The notes beneath the pieces are model-generated. The model did not search any database and was not told where the DNA came from. It saw only the letters and a list, made by a program, of their open reading frames with translations. A stretch of 64,000 nucleotides of DNA from Serratia marcescens (lineage in GTDB: Bacteria > Pseudomonadota > Gammaproteobacteria > Enterobacterales > Enterobacteriaceae). The translations under genes and the position numbers were made by a program. The stretch lies in the NCBI RefSeq assembly GCF_029846115.1, contig NZ_JARVZZ010000001.1, positions 3,100,001 to 3,164,000 of the forward strand, in the 5' to 3' direction. Shown here in pieces: positions 27,863-38,567 of this stretch (its first letter is position 1; the number at the start of each line of letters is the position of its first letter).

Positions 27863-30250
27863 ATGAAATTCAGTGAACTCTGGTTGCGCGAGTGGGTAAA
27901 CCCGGCCATCAGCAGCGAAGCATTATCCGATCAAATCACCATGGCTGGCCTGGAAGTGGACGGCGTGGATCCGGTTGCCGGCGCGTTTAACGGCGTCGTC
28001 GTGGGCGAGGTGGTCGAGTGCGGCCAGCACCCGAACGCCGACAAACTGCGCGTCACCAAGGTTAACGTAGGCGGCGAACGCCTGCTCGACATCGTCTGTG
28101 GCGCGCCAAACTGCCGTACCGGCCTGAAAGTGGCGGTCGCCACCGTGGGCGCGGTGCTGCCAGGCGATTTCAAAATCAAGGCCGCCAAGCTACGCGGCGA
28201 ACCTTCGGAAGGCATGCTGTGCTCGTTCTCCGAGCTGGGCATTTCCGACGATCATGACGGTATCATTGAGCTGCCGCTGGATGCGCCGATCGGCACCGAC
28301 ATCCGCGACTATCTGAAACTGAACGACAACACCATCGAGATCAGCGTCACGCCGAACCGCGCCGACTGCCTGGGCATCATCGGCGTTGCGCGAGACGTGG
28401 GCGTACTGAACCAGGTTGCGCTGACCGAGCCGGACATGAGCCCGGTGGCCGCCACCATCGACGCTACGCTGCCGATCCGCGTTGACGCGCCGCAGGCGTG
28501 CCCGCGTTATCTGGGCCGCGTGGTGAAAGGCATCAACGTCAAGGCACCAAGCCCGCTGTGGATGCGTGAAAAACTGCGTCGTTGCGGTATCCGTTCTATC
28601 GATGCCGTGGTAGACGTCACCAACTATGTGCTGTTGGAACTTGGCCAGCCGATGCACGCCTTCGATCTGAGCCGCATCGACGGCGGCATCGTGGTACGTA
28701 TGGCGGAAGAAGGGGAAACCCTGACGCTGCTGGACGGCAACGAAGCCAAACTGAGCGCCGACACCTTAGTGATCGCCGATCATCAAAAAGCATTGGCGAT
28801 GGGCGGTATCTTCGGCGGCGAGCATTCCGGCGTCAACGGGGAAACTCAGGACGTGCTGCTGGAGTGCGCCTTCTTCAGCCCGCTGTCTATCACCGGCCGC
28901 GCACGCCGTCACGGCCTGCACACCGATGCTTCTCATCGCTATGAGCGCGGCGTCGATCCGGCGTTGCAGTACAAAGCGATGGAGCGCGCCACGCGTCTGT
29001 TGCTCGATATCTGCGGCGGTCAGGCCGGCCCGATTATTGACGTGACCCATGAAAACGAACTGCCGAAGCGCGCTACCATCACGCTGCGCCGCGAGAAGCT
29101 GGATCGCCTGATCGGCCACGTGGTGCCGAGCGAGCAGGTTAGCGACATTCTGCGCCGCCTGGGCTGCCAGGTGACCGAACAGGGCGACAACTGGCAAGCG
29201 GTCGCGCCGAGCTGGCGTTTCGATATGGAGATCGAAGAGGACCTGGTGGAAGAAGTGGCGCGCGTTTACGGCTACGACAATATCCCGGATGTGCCGGTTC
29301 GTGCCGATCTGGTGATGACCCAGCATCGCGAAGCCGATCTGACGCTGAAACGCGTGAAGACCATGCTGGTCGATCACGGTTATCAGGAAGCGATCACTTA
29401 CAGCTTCGTCGATCCGAAAGTGCAGGCACTGCTGCACCCGAATGAAGAAGCGCTGATTCTGCCGAGCCCGATTTCGGTCGAAATGTCGGCGATGCGTTTG
29501 TCGCTGTGGACCGGTTTGCTGTCTGCGGTGGTGTATAACCAGAACCGTCAGCAGACGCGTCTGCGCCTGTTCGAAAGCGGCTTGCGCTTTGTGCCTGATA
29601 GTGCGGCAGATCTGGGTATTCGTCAGGACGTCATGCTGGCAGGCGTGATCGCCGGCCATACGCACGATGAGCATTGGGATCTGGCGCGCAAGCCTGTCGA
29701 CTTCTATGATTTAAAAGGGGATCTGGAGTCGGTCCTCGAGCTGACCGGTAAATTATCCGAAATTCAGTTCCGGGCGGAAGCCAATCCAGCCCTGCATCCA
29801 GGGCAAAGTGCGGCGATTTATTTGCATGGCGAACGCGTAGGTTTCATCGGTGTGGTTCACCCGGAACTTGAACGTAAACTGGATCTTAACGGCCGCACTG
29901 TGGTGTTTGAACTGGAGTGGAACAAGCTTGCGAGCCGCGCCGTGCCTCAGGCGCGGGAGATTTCGCGCTTCCCGGCAAACCGCCGTGATATCGCCGTTGT
30001 GGTGGCTGAAAACGTCCCCGCAGAAGATATTTTGGCCGAGTGTAAGAAAGTTGGCGCAAATCAGGTAGTTGGCGTAAACTTGTTTGACGTGTACCGTGGC
30101 AAGGGCGTGGCAGAAGGTGACAAGAGCCTGGCTATCAGTCTGGTATTGCAGGATACCGCTCGTACACTGGAAGAAGAGGAGATAGCCGCTACCGTTGCAA
30201 AATGCGTAGAGGCTCTAAAACAGCGATTCCAAGCATCCTTGAGGGATTGA
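27863..30250 (+). CDS. pheT: Phenylalanyl-tRNA synthetase beta subunit
   Basis: Large subunit of PheRS that binds tRNA and edits mischarged Tyr-tRNA-Phe. The 795 residues match E. coli. An OB-fold tRNA-binding domain (about 40-150, [19 protein letters not shown]) is followed by the B3/B4 editing region with [20 protein letters not shown], the B5 and catalytic-like modules, and a C-terminal anticodon-binding (FDX-ACB) domain with [17 protein letters not shown]. The ihfA start follows four bases after the stop, so the two are coupled. Confidence 0.97.
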   Translation: MKFSELWLREWVNPAISSEALSDQITMAGLEVDGVDPVAGAFNGVVVGEVVECGQHPNADKLRVTKVNVGGERLLDIVCGAPNCRTGLKVAVATVGAVLPGDFKIKAAKLRGEPSEGMLCSFSELGISDDHDGIIELPLDAPIGTDIRDYLKLNDNTIEISVTPNRADCLGIIGVARDVGVLNQVALTEPDMSPVAATIDATLPIRVDAPQACPRYLGRVVKGINVKAPSPLWMREKLRRCGIRSIDAVVDVTNYVLLELGQPMHAFDLSRIDGGIVVRMAEEGETLTLLDGNEAKLSADTLVIADHQKALAMGGIFGGEHSGVNGETQDVLLECAFFSPLSITGRARRHGLHTDASHRYERGVDPALQYKAMERATRLLLDICGGQAGPIIDVTHENELPKRATITLRREKLDRLIGHVVPSEQVSDILRRLGCQVTEQGDNWQAVAPSWRFDMEIEEDLVEEVARVYGYDNIPDVPVRADLVMTQHREADLTLKRVKTMLVDHGYQEAITYSFVDPKVQALLHPNEEALILPSPISVEMSAMRLSLWTGLLSAVVYNQNRQQTRLRLFESGLRFVPDSAADLGIRQDVMLAGVIAGHTHDEHWDLARKPVDFYDLKGDLESVLELTGKLSEIQFRAEANPALHPGQSAAIYLHGERVGFIGVVHPELERKLDLNGRTVVFELEWNKLASRAVPQAREISRFPANRRDIAVVVAENVPAEDILAECKKVGANQVVGVNLFDVYRGKGVAEGDKSLAISLVLQDTARTLEEEEIAATVAKCVEALKQRFQASLRD

Positions 30251-30254
30251 ACCT

Positions 30255-30551
30255 ATGGCGCTTACTAAAGCTGAAATGTCAGAACACCTGTTTGAGAAGC
30301 TTGGGCTTAGCAAACGGGACGCCAAAGACCTGGTGGAACTGTTCTTTGAAGAGGTCCGTCGGGCCCTTGAGAATGGCGAACAGGTAAAACTGTCGGGTTT
30401 TGGCAACTTTGATCTGCGTGACAAGAACCAACGTCCGGGGCGTAACCCGAAGACCGGCGAAGACATTCCGATTACGGCGCGCCGCGTGGTGACCTTCCGT
30501 CCGGGGCAGAAGCTGAAAAGCCGGGTAGAAAACGCCAGCCCGAAAGGGTGA
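30255..30551 (+). CDS. ihfA: Integration host factor alpha subunit
   Basis: DNA-bending architectural protein that pairs with IhfB; it affects recombination, replication and many promoters. The 98 residues follow the HU/IHF pattern [20 protein letters not shown], with the beta-arm [18 protein letters not shown] carrying the intercalating Pro. GAGGGA precedes ATG 30255. It is the last gene of the pheM-pheST-ihfA transcript, with a strong terminator after it. Confidence 0.97.
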   Translation: MALTKAEMSEHLFEKLGLSKRDAKDLVELFFEEVRRALENGEQVKLSGFGNFDLRDKNQRPGRNPKTGEDIPITARRVVTFRPGQKLKSRVENASPKG

Positions 30552-30564
30552 GTGACGTGACATC

Positions 30565-30600
30565 AAAAAAGGCCGCTTGTGCGGCCTTTTTCTTTTTTTT
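30565..30600 (+). terminator. Terminator after ihfA
   Basis: AAAAAAGGCCGC-TTGT-GCGGCCTTTTT followed by a long T-tract. Confidence 0.93.
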
Positions 30601-30740
30601 TGGAAAATTCAGTTTATTCCTAATGGGCAATATGAGAATTAAAATTAATCATTAAAGTACTACGGCGAAAATTTATTTAATCTCATTTGCAGAATATTCT
30701 CATATCTTATTTTATTTGATGGGTAGTCTTATTTGCTATT

Positions 30741-30872
30741 TCAATAACGGCCGTAATAATGGCCAGGGCCGTCGCCGCGATGGCCGCCGCCCCAGTGTGG
30801 GCCCCAGCAGCAGGCGCTGAGGCTCGAGGCCAGGGCTGCAGTGGCCAGCAACATACCTATACGTTTAATCAT
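30741..30872 (-). CDS. Tiny Gly/His/Tyr-rich lipoprotein (43 aa)
   Basis: Short gene reading MIKRIGMLLATAALASSLSA followed by a mature part that begins CCWGPHWGGG and ends GPGHYYGRY. The basic N-terminus, hydrophobic core and LSAC lipobox (Cys21) indicate a lipoprotein with only about 23 residues after the anchor, rich in Gly, His, Trp and Tyr. The ribosome site GGAGGA seven bases before ATG 30872 is excellent, which strongly supports expression. No family is recognised. The surrounding DNA on both sides is AT-rich. The His/Gly content might bind metal, but that is speculation. Confidence 0.72.
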   Translation of the reverse strand: MIKRIGMLLATAALASSLSACCWGPHWGGGHRGDGPGHYYGRY

Positions 30873-31104
30873 CTTATTATCCTCCGGTGGAAATCCATTT
30901 AATTATAATTGTCATGCGGCTTGAGTGACGTCAGTTATTCGTTAAACCTTGTCAGTGGTTATGATAATTAAAGGCGGCGGTAAGCAGTGTATGGATTATG
31001 TAAGGCCGTCGAAAACAATCTGAAAATAGGCATCGGTGAGATAGTCGTTAAATAAGCACGCTGATATAACCACTGCAGCAAGAAAAATAGAGTGAGAAGG
31101 TAAA

Positions 31105-31521
31105 ATGAAAAAGATCCTGTTGCTGGTGTGTTTCCCGCTGTTGCTGCCGCTGGCGGCGCAGGCCGATGTGTCCGTCGATATCAACGTGCCGGGTGTTTCC
31201 CTGCATCTGGGGGATCAGGACCGTCGCGGCTACTACTGGGATGGCTACGACTGGCGTCCACCGCAGTGGTGGCATGCGCACCAGGGCCGCGGTCTGGGCG
31301 AGCGCAATGCGCGCGGCATGTACTGGGACGGCGGACGTTGGCAACCTTCGCCGCCGCGTGGCTATGAGCATCGCGAGTCGGAACGCAGCGGCAATCCGTT
31401 CCACGGCGATCGCGATAATCGCGACCACGACCACCGTCATGACGATCGAGGTGGCCCTGATCGCCGTGATGACGGCCGCGGTCAGCCTTATCCACCGGGT
31501 AACGCTGGCCCGCATCGTTAA
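31105..31521 (+). CDS. DUF2502 (YpeC-like) secreted protein
   Basis: Exported protein of 138 residues and unknown function. It has a signal peptide MKKILLLVCFPLLLPLAAQA, then the DUF2502-type core DVSVDINVPGVSLHLGDQDRRGYYWDGYDWR, related to E. coli YpeC (LQIGDRDHYGNYWDGGHWR). The C-terminal third is extremely rich in Arg, Asp, His and Gly (HGDRDNRDHDHRHDDRGGP), a disordered polyampholyte tail. GTGAGAAGG lies upstream of ATG 31105. It stands alone between ihfA and btuC. Confidence 0.8.
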   Translation: MKKILLLVCFPLLLPLAAQADVSVDINVPGVSLHLGDQDRRGYYWDGYDWRPPQWWHAHQGRGLGERNARGMYWDGGRWQPSPPRGYEHRESERSGNPFHGDRDNRDHDHRHDDRGGPDRRDDGRGQPYPPGNAGPHR

Positions 31522-31700
31522 TTCCTGAGTTTATCGGCGGCTGGTTTTGCCATCACCGTCGCGATGACGGGTAAGGCCAGCCGCTGCTTTCCTGCGCCAT
31601 CATCCACGCAAGGCTTCCCCTTGCGGCGTTAACCCCCTAATATTCGACTCAAACGTCAATTATCCGGCCACGACAGCGGCCGGCAGGGAATCGCCGCGCC

Positions 31701-32708
31701 ATGCCAACCAGCCGTACCTTCACCTTACTGTTGCAACATCAACGCTACCGCGATAAACGCCAGCTCAGTCTGTTGGCGCTGGGCGTGGTTGTGGCGTTGC
31801 TGTTCAGCCTTTGCGCCGGCGATCAATGGATATGGCCGTCAGAGTGGTTCAGCGATCGGGCACAACTGTTCGTTTGGCAACTGCGTTTGCCGCGCGCGCT
31901 GGCGGTGATGCTGGTCGGCGCCGCCCTGGCGGTAGCGGGCGCGGTGATGCAGGCGTTGTTTGAAAACCCGCTGGCGGAGCCCGGTCTGCTGGGCGTCGCT
32001 AACGGCGCCGGCGTTGCGCTGGTGCTGACGGTGCTGTTGGGGCACGGTTTGTTGCCGGTGGCGCTGATGAGCGCCGCCGCGATAGCCGGTGCGCTGGCGA
32101 TGACTTTCTTGTTGTTGGGCTTCGCTCGCCGGCGACGTCTGACCAATGCGCGACTGTTGCTGGTCGGTGTGGCGCTGGGCATCGTGTGCAGCGCGCTGAT
32201 GACCTGGGCGGTCTATTTCAGCACCAGTCTCGATCTGCGGCAGCTGATGTACTGGATGATGGGCGGTTTCGGCGGCGTCGACTGGCGCCAAAAATGGCTG
32301 GTGCTGGCGCTGCTGCCGGTGCTGCTGTGGCTGTGTGGCCAGGGGCAGGCGCTCAACCTGATGGCGCTGGGCGAAGTGCAGGCGCGCCAACTTGGGCTGT
32401 CGCTGCATCTGTGGCGCAATCTGCTGGTGCTGGCGATCGGTTGGCTGGTCGGTGTCAGTGTGGCGCTCGCCGGGGTGATCGGCTTCGTCGGGCTGGTGAT
32501 CCCGCATATTTTGCGGCTCACCGGCCTGACCGACCAGCGCTATCTGCTGCCGGCCTGCGCGCTGGCGGGGGCCGCAGTGTTGCTGGTGGCCGATGTGATC
32601 GCCCGCACTGCGCTGCTGGCGGCCGAGCTGCCGATCGGCGTGGTGACCGCCACGCTGGGGGCGCCGCTATTTATCTGGTTACTGACCCGGACAAAAGGCG
32701 TAAGGTAG
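31701..32708 (+). CDS. btuC: Vitamin B12 ABC transporter permease BtuC
   Basis: Inner-membrane channel subunit of the cobalamin importer BtuCD-F. The 335 residues are typical, with about ten hydrophobic helices. FecCD-family motifs include [38 protein letters not shown] and the BtuD-contacting [15 protein letters not shown]. Gene order btuC-btuE-btuD is the same as in E. coli. No B12 riboswitch was found upstream, in line with the E. coli btuCED unit. Periplasmic BtuF is not encoded in this window. Confidence 0.95.
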   Translation: MPTSRTFTLLLQHQRYRDKRQLSLLALGVVVALLFSLCAGDQWIWPSEWFSDRAQLFVWQLRLPRALAVMLVGAALAVAGAVMQALFENPLAEPGLLGVANGAGVALVLTVLLGHGLLPVALMSAAAIAGALAMTFLLLGFARRRRLTNARLLLVGVALGIVCSALMTWAVYFSTSLDLRQLMYWMMGGFGGVDWRQKWLVLALLPVLLWLCGQGQALNLMALGEVQARQLGLSLHLWRNLLVLAIGWLVGVSVALAGVIGFVGLVIPHILRLTGLTDQRYLLPACALAGAAVLLVADVIARTALLAAELPIGVVTATLGAPLFIWLLTRTKGVR

Positions 32709-32753
32709 TTTTCTTCATTCACCCGCGATTAAAAAACCAAAGGATGACAACCG

Positions 32754-33305
32754 ATGAGCAAGCCAATCGACAACCTGCCGTTACAAACCATTGAAAATCA
32801 GCCGACCACGCTGGGCGCCTATCAGGGCAAGGTGCTGCTGGTGGTCAACGTGGCCTCGGAGTGCGGCCTGACCAAGCAGTACGAAGGGCTGGAAGCGCTG
32901 TACGAAACCTATCGCGAACGTGGGCTGGAAGTTCTGGGGTTCCCGTCCAATGAGTTTCTGGGCCAGGAGCCGGGCAGCAACGAAGAGATCCTGGCGTTTT
33001 GCCGCGGCACCTTCGGCGTGCAATTCCCGATGTTCGCCAAGATTGAGGTGAACGGCGAGCACCGTCATCCGCTGTATCAGGCGTTGATTGCCGCACAGCC
33101 GGAAGCTGTCGCACCGGAAGGCAGCGAGTTCCTGGCGCGGATGACCAGCAAGGGGCGCGCACCGAAGCACCCCGGCGATATTCTGTGGAACTTCGAGAAA
33201 TTCCTTGTCGCGCGCGACGGTACGGTGATCCAGCGCTTCTCGCCTGACACCACGCCAGAGGATCCGGCGCTGGTGGCGGCGGTGAAACAAGCGCTGGCAG
33301 GTTAA
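32754..33305 (+). CDS. btuE: Glutathione peroxidase-family protein BtuE with altered catalytic motif
   Basis: Thioredoxin/glutathione peroxidase of 183 residues encoded between btuC and btuD; in E. coli it is a peroxidase not needed for B12 uptake. The peroxidatic Cys37 (VNVASECGLTKQYEGL) and the WNFEKFL motif are present. The second motif, FPCNQF in nearly all family members, reads FPSNEF (Ser65, Glu67; codons TCC and GAG), so the Gln of the catalytic tetrad is a Glu. A later Cys (LAFCRGTFG) that may be the resolving residue remains. Activity may be altered. A second family member at 52794-53279 has the normal motif. Confidence 0.92.
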   Translation: MSKPIDNLPLQTIENQPTTLGAYQGKVLLVVNVASECGLTKQYEGLEALYETYRERGLEVLGFPSNEFLGQEPGSNEEILAFCRGTFGVQFPMFAKIEVNGEHRHPLYQALIAAQPEAVAPEGSEFLARMTSKGRAPKHPGDILWNFEKFLVARDGTVIQRFSPDTTPEDPALVAAVKQALAG

Positions 33306-33310
33306 TACGG

Positions 33311-34066
33311 ATGCTGCAACTCGTTGAGGTTGGGGTGGCGGGGCGCTTGGCGCCTTTTTCGGCACAGATTGACGGCGGGTTGCAGGTTCACCTGATCGGC
33401 CCAAATGGCGCAGGGAAGAGTACCTTGCTGGCGCGGGCGGCGGGCATGCTGCCGGGGCTGGGCGAGGTTCGCCTGGACGGGCGCGCGTTGGCCGATTATC
33501 CGGGGAACGAGCTGTCGCGCCGCCGCGGTTATCTCAGTCAGCAACAGCCGCCGGTGTCGCTGATGCCGGTGTTTCAGTATTTGGCGTTGCACCGGCCTGC
33601 GGCAGCGGCGCAAACCGAGGTGGAGCACGCCATCCTCTATTTGTGCCAGCGGTTGAAGTTGGTGGATAAACTGTCACGCATGCTGACGCAGCTCTCCGGT
33701 GGAGAATGGCAACGGGTGCGGCTGGCGGCGGTATTGCTGCAGGTGTGGCCCAGCGTCAATCCGCACAGCCGATTGTTGTTGCTGGATGAACCGACCAATA
33801 GCCTGGACGTGGCGCAAAAGGTCGCGCTGGATCGCCTGCTGCGCGAATTCTGCCAAAGTGGACGTAGCGCGCTGGTGTGCGCGCACGATCTGAATCATAC
33901 CCTGCAGCAGGCCGATCGGGTTTGGTTGCTGCATGCTGGGCAGCTGGTCGCGCAGGGCATCACCCGTGAGGTGATGGCGCCCGCGCTGTTGTCGCAGATC
34001 TATGAAGTGGATTTCCACCTGCAATGGGTGGGGAACCAGCGTTGGATCATGACCCGCACGGCTTAA
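33311..34066 (+). CDS. btuD: Vitamin B12 ABC transporter ATPase BtuD
   Basis: ATPase of the cobalamin importer. The 251 residues contain Walker A (GPNGAGKST), the Q-loop region SQQQPPVS, signature LSGGEWQRV and Walker B LLLLDEPTNSLD followed by the switch His in CAHDLNHT. It starts 5 bases after btuE, so co-translation is likely. A hairpin downstream (34116-34145) may end the operon. Confidence 0.95.
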   Translation: MLQLVEVGVAGRLAPFSAQIDGGLQVHLIGPNGAGKSTLLARAAGMLPGLGEVRLDGRALADYPGNELSRRRGYLSQQQPPVSLMPVFQYLALHRPAAAAQTEVEHAILYLCQRLKLVDKLSRMLTQLSGGEWQRVRLAAVLLQVWPSVNPHSRLLLLDEPTNSLDVAQKVALDRLLREFCQSGRSALVCAHDLNHTLQQADRVWLLHAGQLVAQGITREVMAPALLSQIYEVDFHLQWVGNQRWIMTRTA

Positions 34067-34115
34067 TTCGCCCTGACGGCATAAATGTAAACGAAAACTA
34101 AACGTAGTGAATATA

Positions 34116-34145
34116 AATAGCCGGGTAATCATCGGCTATTATTGT
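34116..34145 (+). terminator. Hairpin after btuD
   Basis: AATAGCCG-(9)-CGGCTATT followed by ATTGTG; an 8-bp stem with a weak tail. Confidence 0.6.
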
Positions 34146-34463
34146 GCTGCCTCTCATTTTCTCGTGGATTTTCTTGAAAAACGTCAATGGCGTGCTACGC
34201 TTGATTCGGAAAAAATAAAATAAGTAAATAATTATTAATAAATATAACTATTTGATTTTAATAATAAATTTAAATTAATGATGACGGCGCCTACCTATCA
34301 GTTCTCCTACTGATGACAAGTCTCGTCTTAAGGTTTAGTTAAGCTTGCCGCCTTACATTGTTAGTTAATCCACGGAAATGATTCTTCTCTGGCGTTTAAT
34401 ATTCGTTAAACGAAAGGGATTTACAGTGTCATCAAAAGCAGCTCGATACGTTTGGGGTTAACT
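34146..34463. other. AT-rich arn promoter region
   Basis: This gene-free stretch has an almost pure A/T core at about 34207-34280, much more AT-rich than the surroundings, then the PmrA-like box at 34327-34343 and a possible -10 (TACATT, 34353-34358). The composition suggests H-NS silencing relieved by PmrA, which is inference. Confidence 0.5.
34327..34343 (+). promoter_or_regulatory. PmrA-like box upstream of arnB
   Basis: CTTAAG-GTTTA-GTTAAG is a direct repeat of TTAAG half-sites with 5-base spacing, the arrangement described for PmrA (BasR) boxes of arn promoters. A -10-like TACATT lies 9 bases downstream. Confidence 0.65.
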
Positions 34464-35618
34464 ATGGATCAATTTTTGCCTTTCTCTCGTCCGGCCATCG
34501 GCGATGAAGAAATCGCCGCGGTAGAGAAAGTGTTGCGCTCCGGTTGGATCACCACCGGGCCGCAAAACCAGCAACTGGAAAGTAACTTCTGTTCCACCTT
34601 CGGCTGCAAGCACGCCATCGCCGTCAGTTCCGCCACCGCGGGCATGCACATCACGTTGATGGCGCTCGGCATCGGCCCCGGCGATGAAGTCATCACCCCT
34701 TCGCAAACCTGGGTCTCCACCCTCAACATGATCGAGCTGCTGGGCGCCACGCCGGTGATGATCGACGTTGACCGTGATACGCTGATGGTCAGCGCCGCCG
34801 ATGTCGAGGCTGCTATCACCCCGAATACCAAAGCGATTGTTCCGGTGCATTACGCCGGTGCTCCCCTGCAGATGGATGCGCTGCGCGCCGTGGCCGAAAG
34901 CCATGGTCTGCCTTTGATCGAAGACGCCGCCCACGCGGTCGGCACGCGCTACAACGGCAAATGGGTCGGCGCACGCGGCACGGCGATTTTCTCTTTCCAT
35001 GCGATTAAAAACGTGACCTGCGCCGAAGGCGGCCTGATCGCCACCGACGACGATGCGCTGGCGGATCGCCTGCGTTGCCTGAAGTTCCACGGCCTGGCCG
35101 TCGATGCCTTCGATCGCCAGCAGCTTGGCCGCAAACCGCAGGCTGAAGTAGTGGAGCCGGGTTACAAGTACAACCTGTCCGACATTCACGCTGCGATCGC
35201 CGTGGTGCAGCTGTCGCGCTTCGCTGAGCTGAACGCGCGCCGTAAGGCACTGGCACAGCGCTACCTGAACGCGTTGGAAGGCTCGCCGTTCCAACCGTTG
35301 GGCGTGCCGGATTACCCGCATGACCACGCCTGGCACCTGTTTATGGTCCGTGTCGATCCTGAGCGCTGCGGCATCGATCGCGACCAGCTGATGGAGCGCC
35401 TGAAAGAAGTTGGCGTCGGCACCGGGTTGCATTTCCGCGCCGCGCACACCCAGAAATTCTATCGTGAGCGTTATCCGCAGCTTTCTTTGCCGAATACCGA
35501 ATGGAACTCGGCGCGGCTGTGCACCTTACCGCTATTCCCTGACATGACCGACGCCGACGTGGATCGCGTGGTCAATGCCTTGTCTTCTGTTGTGGAGTCT
35601 TTACGTGTCTCGCGTTGA
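34464..35618 (+). CDS. arnB: UDP-Ara4O aminotransferase ArnB
   Basis: PLP enzyme that converts UDP-4-keto-arabinose to UDP-4-amino-4-deoxy-L-arabinose (UDP-L-Ara4N). The 384 residues follow the DegT/AryC1 fold: [30 protein letters not shown], and the PLP Lys in [18 protein letters not shown] 34464 ([10 protein letters not shown]) was preferred to TTG 34452 to match the family. It heads arnBCADTEF, the pathway that adds Ara4N to lipid A and lowers affinity for polymyxin and other cationic peptides. Confidence 0.96.
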   Translation: MDQFLPFSRPAIGDEEIAAVEKVLRSGWITTGPQNQQLESNFCSTFGCKHAIAVSSATAGMHITLMALGIGPGDEVITPSQTWVSTLNMIELLGATPVMIDVDRDTLMVSAADVEAAITPNTKAIVPVHYAGAPLQMDALRAVAESHGLPLIEDAAHAVGTRYNGKWVGARGTAIFSFHAIKNVTCAEGGLIATDDDALADRLRCLKFHGLAVDAFDRQQLGRKPQAEVVEPGYKYNLSDIHAAIAVVQLSRFAELNARRKALAQRYLNALEGSPFQPLGVPDYPHDHAWHLFMVRVDPERCGIDRDQLMERLKEVGVGTGLHFRAAHTQKFYRERYPQLSLPNTEWNSARLCTLPLFPDMTDADVDRVVNALSSVVESLRVSR

Positions 35619-36585
35619 ACCGATTAAAAAAGTGTCGGTAGTTATCCCGGTATACAACGAGCAGGAAAGCCTGCCGGCGTTGCTGGAGCGGACTACTGCC
35701 GCCTGTAAGCAGTTATCTCAACCTTATGAAATCATCCTCGTCGACGATGGCAGCAGCGACAACTCCGCCGACATGCTGACCGCGGCGGCGGAAAAGCCGG
35801 GCAGCCACGTGATCGCCGTCTTGCTGAACCGCAACTATGGCCAGCATTCGGCCATTATGGCCGGTTTCAATCAGGTGACCGGCGATCTGGTGATTACGCT
35901 GGACGCCGATCTGCAGAACCCGCCGGAGGAGATCCCACGGTTGGTCAGCGTCGCGGAAGAGGGTTATGACGTGGTGGGCACCGTGCGCGCCAACCGTCAG
36001 GATTCCTGGTTCCGCAAAAGTGCCTCGCGCGTGATCAACATGATGATTCAACGCGCCACCGGCAAGTCGATGGGGGACTACGGCTGCATGCTGCGCGCCT
36101 ACCGTCGTCATATCGTTGAAGCGATGCTGCACTGTCATGAGCGCAGCACCTTTATCCCGATTCTGGCGAACACCTTCGCCCGTCGCACGACTGAGATCGA
36201 CGTGCGTCACGCCGAGCGCGAGTTTGGCGACTCCAAGTACAGTCTGATGAAGCTGATCAACCTGATGTACGACTTGATCACCTGCCTGACCACCACGCCG
36301 CTGCGTTTGCTCAGCGTGGTCGGCAGCATCGTGGCGCTGTCCGGGTTTGTGCTGGCACTGGTGCTGATTGCGCTACGTCTGCTGCTCGGCCCTGAATGGG
36401 CCGCCGGCGGCGTGTTCACCCTTTTTGCCGTCCTGTTCACCTTTATCGGCGCCCAGTTTGTCGGCATGGGGCTACTGGGTGAATACATCGGCCGCATCTA
36501 TACCGACGTGCGTGCGCGTCCTCGCTATTTTGTTCAGAAAGTGGTCGGTGCACAGCAGGACCACAATACTCAGGAAGAAGAATGA
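35605..36585 (+). CDS. arnC: Undecaprenyl-phosphate Ara4FN transferase ArnC
   Basis: Family 2 glycosyltransferase that moves formylated Ara4N from UDP to undecaprenyl phosphate. GTG 35605 with GGAG in front gives 326 residues beginning [21 protein letters not shown], and it overlaps arnB by 14 bases. The catalytic region has VDDGSSDNS and [15 protein letters not shown], and two membrane helices at the C-terminus (about 235-300) anchor it in the inner membrane. An upstream ATG at 35575 is in frame but lies inside arnB and lacks a ribosome site. Confidence 0.95.
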   Translation: MSRVEPIKKVSVVIPVYNEQESLPALLERTTAACKQLSQPYEIILVDDGSSDNSADMLTAAAEKPGSHVIAVLLNRNYGQHSAIMAGFNQVTGDLVITLDADLQNPPEEIPRLVSVAEEGYDVVGTVRANRQDSWFRKSASRVINMMIQRATGKSMGDYGCMLRAYRRHIVEAMLHCHERSTFIPILANTFARRTTEIDVRHAEREFGDSKYSLMKLINLMYDLITCLTTTPLRLLSVVGSIVALSGFVLALVLIALRLLLGPEWAAGGVFTLFAVLFTFIGAQFVGMGLLGEYIGRIYTDVRARPRYFVQKVVGAQQDHNTQEEE

Positions 36586-38567
36586 TGAAAGCTATTGTAT
36601 TTGCTTACCATGATATTGGCTGCGCAGGTCTGAAAGCGCTGACTGAGGCGGGTTATGACGTGCAGGCCGTATTCACGCACACCGACGACCCTGGTGAGAA
36701 CAACTTCTTCTCCTCCGTGGCCCGTTTGGGCGCCGAATTGGATCTGCCGGTCTATGCGCCGGAAGACGTAAATCACCCGCTGTGGGTTGACCGCATCCGC
36801 GCACTGCAGCCGGACGTGATCTTCTCGTTCTACTACCGTCACATGCTGAGCGACGAGATCCTGTCGCTGGCGCCGCAGGGCGGTTTCAACCTGCACGGTT
36901 CGCTGCTTCCGCACTACCGTGGCCGCGCCCCGGTGAACTGGGCGCTGGTGAACGGCGAAACCGAAACCGGCGCCACGCTGCACAAGATGGTGAAACGCCC
37001 GGACGCCGGCGACATCGTGGGTCAGCAGAAAGTGACCATCGCAGACAACGACACCGCGCTGACGCTGCACAAAAAAGTGCTGGAAGCCGCGCAGGTCGTG
37101 TTGAAAGAGCAGCTGCCGAAGCTGAAAAACGGCACCGCCACCTTCACCAAGCAAGATGAGTCTCAGGCCAGCTACTTCGGTCGCCGCACCCCGGCGGACG
37201 GCGAGATCCTGTGGCACAAATCCGCCAAAGAGATCAACAACCTGGTGCGCGCCGTCACCGAGCCGTACCCGGGTGCCTTCAGCTACCTCGGCCAGCGCAA
37301 GCTGATCGTCTGGCGCTCTCGCGTGCTGGATACCCAACACGATAAGCAGCCGGGCACCGTACTGAGCACCTCGCCGCTGGTTATCGCCTGCGGCGAAGGC
37401 GCGCTGGAGATCGTTGCCGGTCAGAACGACAGCGGCCTGTACGTGCAGGGCAGCCGCTTGGCGCAGGAAATGGGCATCGTCACCGACGTGCGTCTGGCCG
37501 CCAAGCCGAATGCCGTGATGAAGCGCCGCACCCGCGTGCTGATCCTCGGGGTCAACGGCTTCATCGGCAACCACCTGACCGAACGCCTGCTGCGCGACGA
37601 TCGCTACGACATCTACGGCCTGGATATTGGTTCCGACGCCATCAGCCGCTTCCTCGATAACCCGCGTTTCCACTTCGTGGAAGGTGACATCAGCATCCAC
37701 TCCGAGTGGATCGAGTATCACATCAAGAAATGCGATGTGGTGCTGCCGCTGGTGGCGATCGCGACGCCGATCGAATACACCCGTAACCCGCTGCGCGTGT
37801 TCGAGCTGGACTTCGAAGAGAACCTGAAGATCGTTCGCGACTGCGTGAAATACAACAAGCGCATCATCTTCCCGTCCACTTCCGAAGTGTACGGCATGTG
37901 CGACGACAAAGAGTTCGACGAAGACCATTCGCGCCTGATCGTCGGGCCAATCAACAAACAGCGCTGGATCTACTCGGTCTCCAAACAGCTGCTGGATCGG
38001 GTGATCTGGGCTTACGGCGCCAAAGAAGGCCTGAAGTTCACGCTGTTCCGTCCGTTCAACTGGATGGGGCCGCGCCTGGATAACCTGGACGCTGCGCGTA
38101 TCGGCTCTTCCCGTGCCATCACCCAGCTGATCCTCAACCTGGTGGAAGGCTCGCCGATCAAACTGATGGACGGCGGCGCGCAGAAACGTTGCTTCACCGA
38201 CATCAACGACGGCATCGAAGCGCTGTTCCGCATCATCGAGAACCGCGACGGCCTGTGCGATGGCCAGATCGTCAACATCGGCAACCCGACCAACGAAGCG
38301 AGCATTCGCGAGCTGGCGGAAATGCTGCTGGAAAGCTTCAACAACCACCCGTTGCGCGACCGCTTCCCGCCGTTTGCCGGTTTCAAGGACGTGGAGAGCA
38401 GCAGCTACTACGGTAAAGGTTACCAGGACGTTGAGCACCGCACGCCGAGCATCAAGAACGCTCACCGCCTGCTGGGCTGGCAGCCGACCATCGAGATGAA
38501 GCAAACCGTCGCCGATACGCTGGACTACTTCCTGCGCACTACCGTTCAGGAAGGGAACGGTGCATGA
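36582..38567 (+). CDS. arnA: Bifunctional ArnA: UDP-Ara4N formyltransferase / UDP-GlcA decarboxylase
   Basis: Cytoplasmic two-domain enzyme of 661 residues. Residues about 1-305 are the formyltransferase ([18 protein letters not shown], with the catalytic Asn-His pair). Residues about 315-655 are the NAD-dependent oxidative decarboxylase (Rossmann [14 protein letters not shown], catalytic [13 protein letters not shown] with YxxxK). The start overlaps the arnC stop as ATGATGA; either Met could be used. It supplies both the keto-sugar for ArnB and the formyl group needed by ArnC. Confidence 0.96.
   Translation: MMKAIVFAYHDIGCAGLKALTEAGYDVQAVFTHTDDPGENNFFSSVARLGAELDLPVYAPEDVNHPLWVDRIRALQPDVIFSFYYRHMLSDEILSLAPQGGFNLHGSLLPHYRGRAPVNWALVNGETETGATLHKMVKRPDAGDIVGQQKVTIADNDTALTLHKKVLEAAQVVLKEQLPKLKNGTATFTKQDESQASYFGRRTPADGEILWHKSAKEINNLVRAVTEPYPGAFSYLGQRKLIVWRSRVLDTQHDKQPGTVLSTSPLVIACGEGALEIVAGQNDSGLYVQGSRLAQEMGIVTDVRLAAKPNAVMKRRTRVLILGVNGFIGNHLTERLLRDDRYDIYGLDIGSDAISRFLDNPRFHFVEGDISIHSEWIEYHIKKCDVVLPLVAIATPIEYTRNPLRVFELDFEENLKIVRDCVKYNKRIIFPSTSEVYGMCDDKEFDEDHSRLIVGPINKQRWIYSVSKQLLDRVIWAYGAKEGLKFTLFRPFNWMGPRLDNLDAARIGSSRAITQLILNLVEGSPIKLMDGGAQKRCFTDINDGIEALFRIIENRDGLCDGQIVNIGNPTNEASIRELAEMLLESFNNHPLRDRFPPFAGFKDVESSSYYGKGYQDVEHRTPSIKNAHRLLGWQPTIEMKQTVADTLDYFLRTTVQEGNGA

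Noticed and set aside
31522..31700. Possible cobalamin riboswitch before btuC
   Set aside because: The interval is too short and lacks the B12-box pattern; only a loose hairpin (31537-31584) is present.
36570..38504. A 644-codon minus-strand frame opposite arnA
   Set aside because: Fully antisense to arnA, no domain, composition typical of shadow frames.
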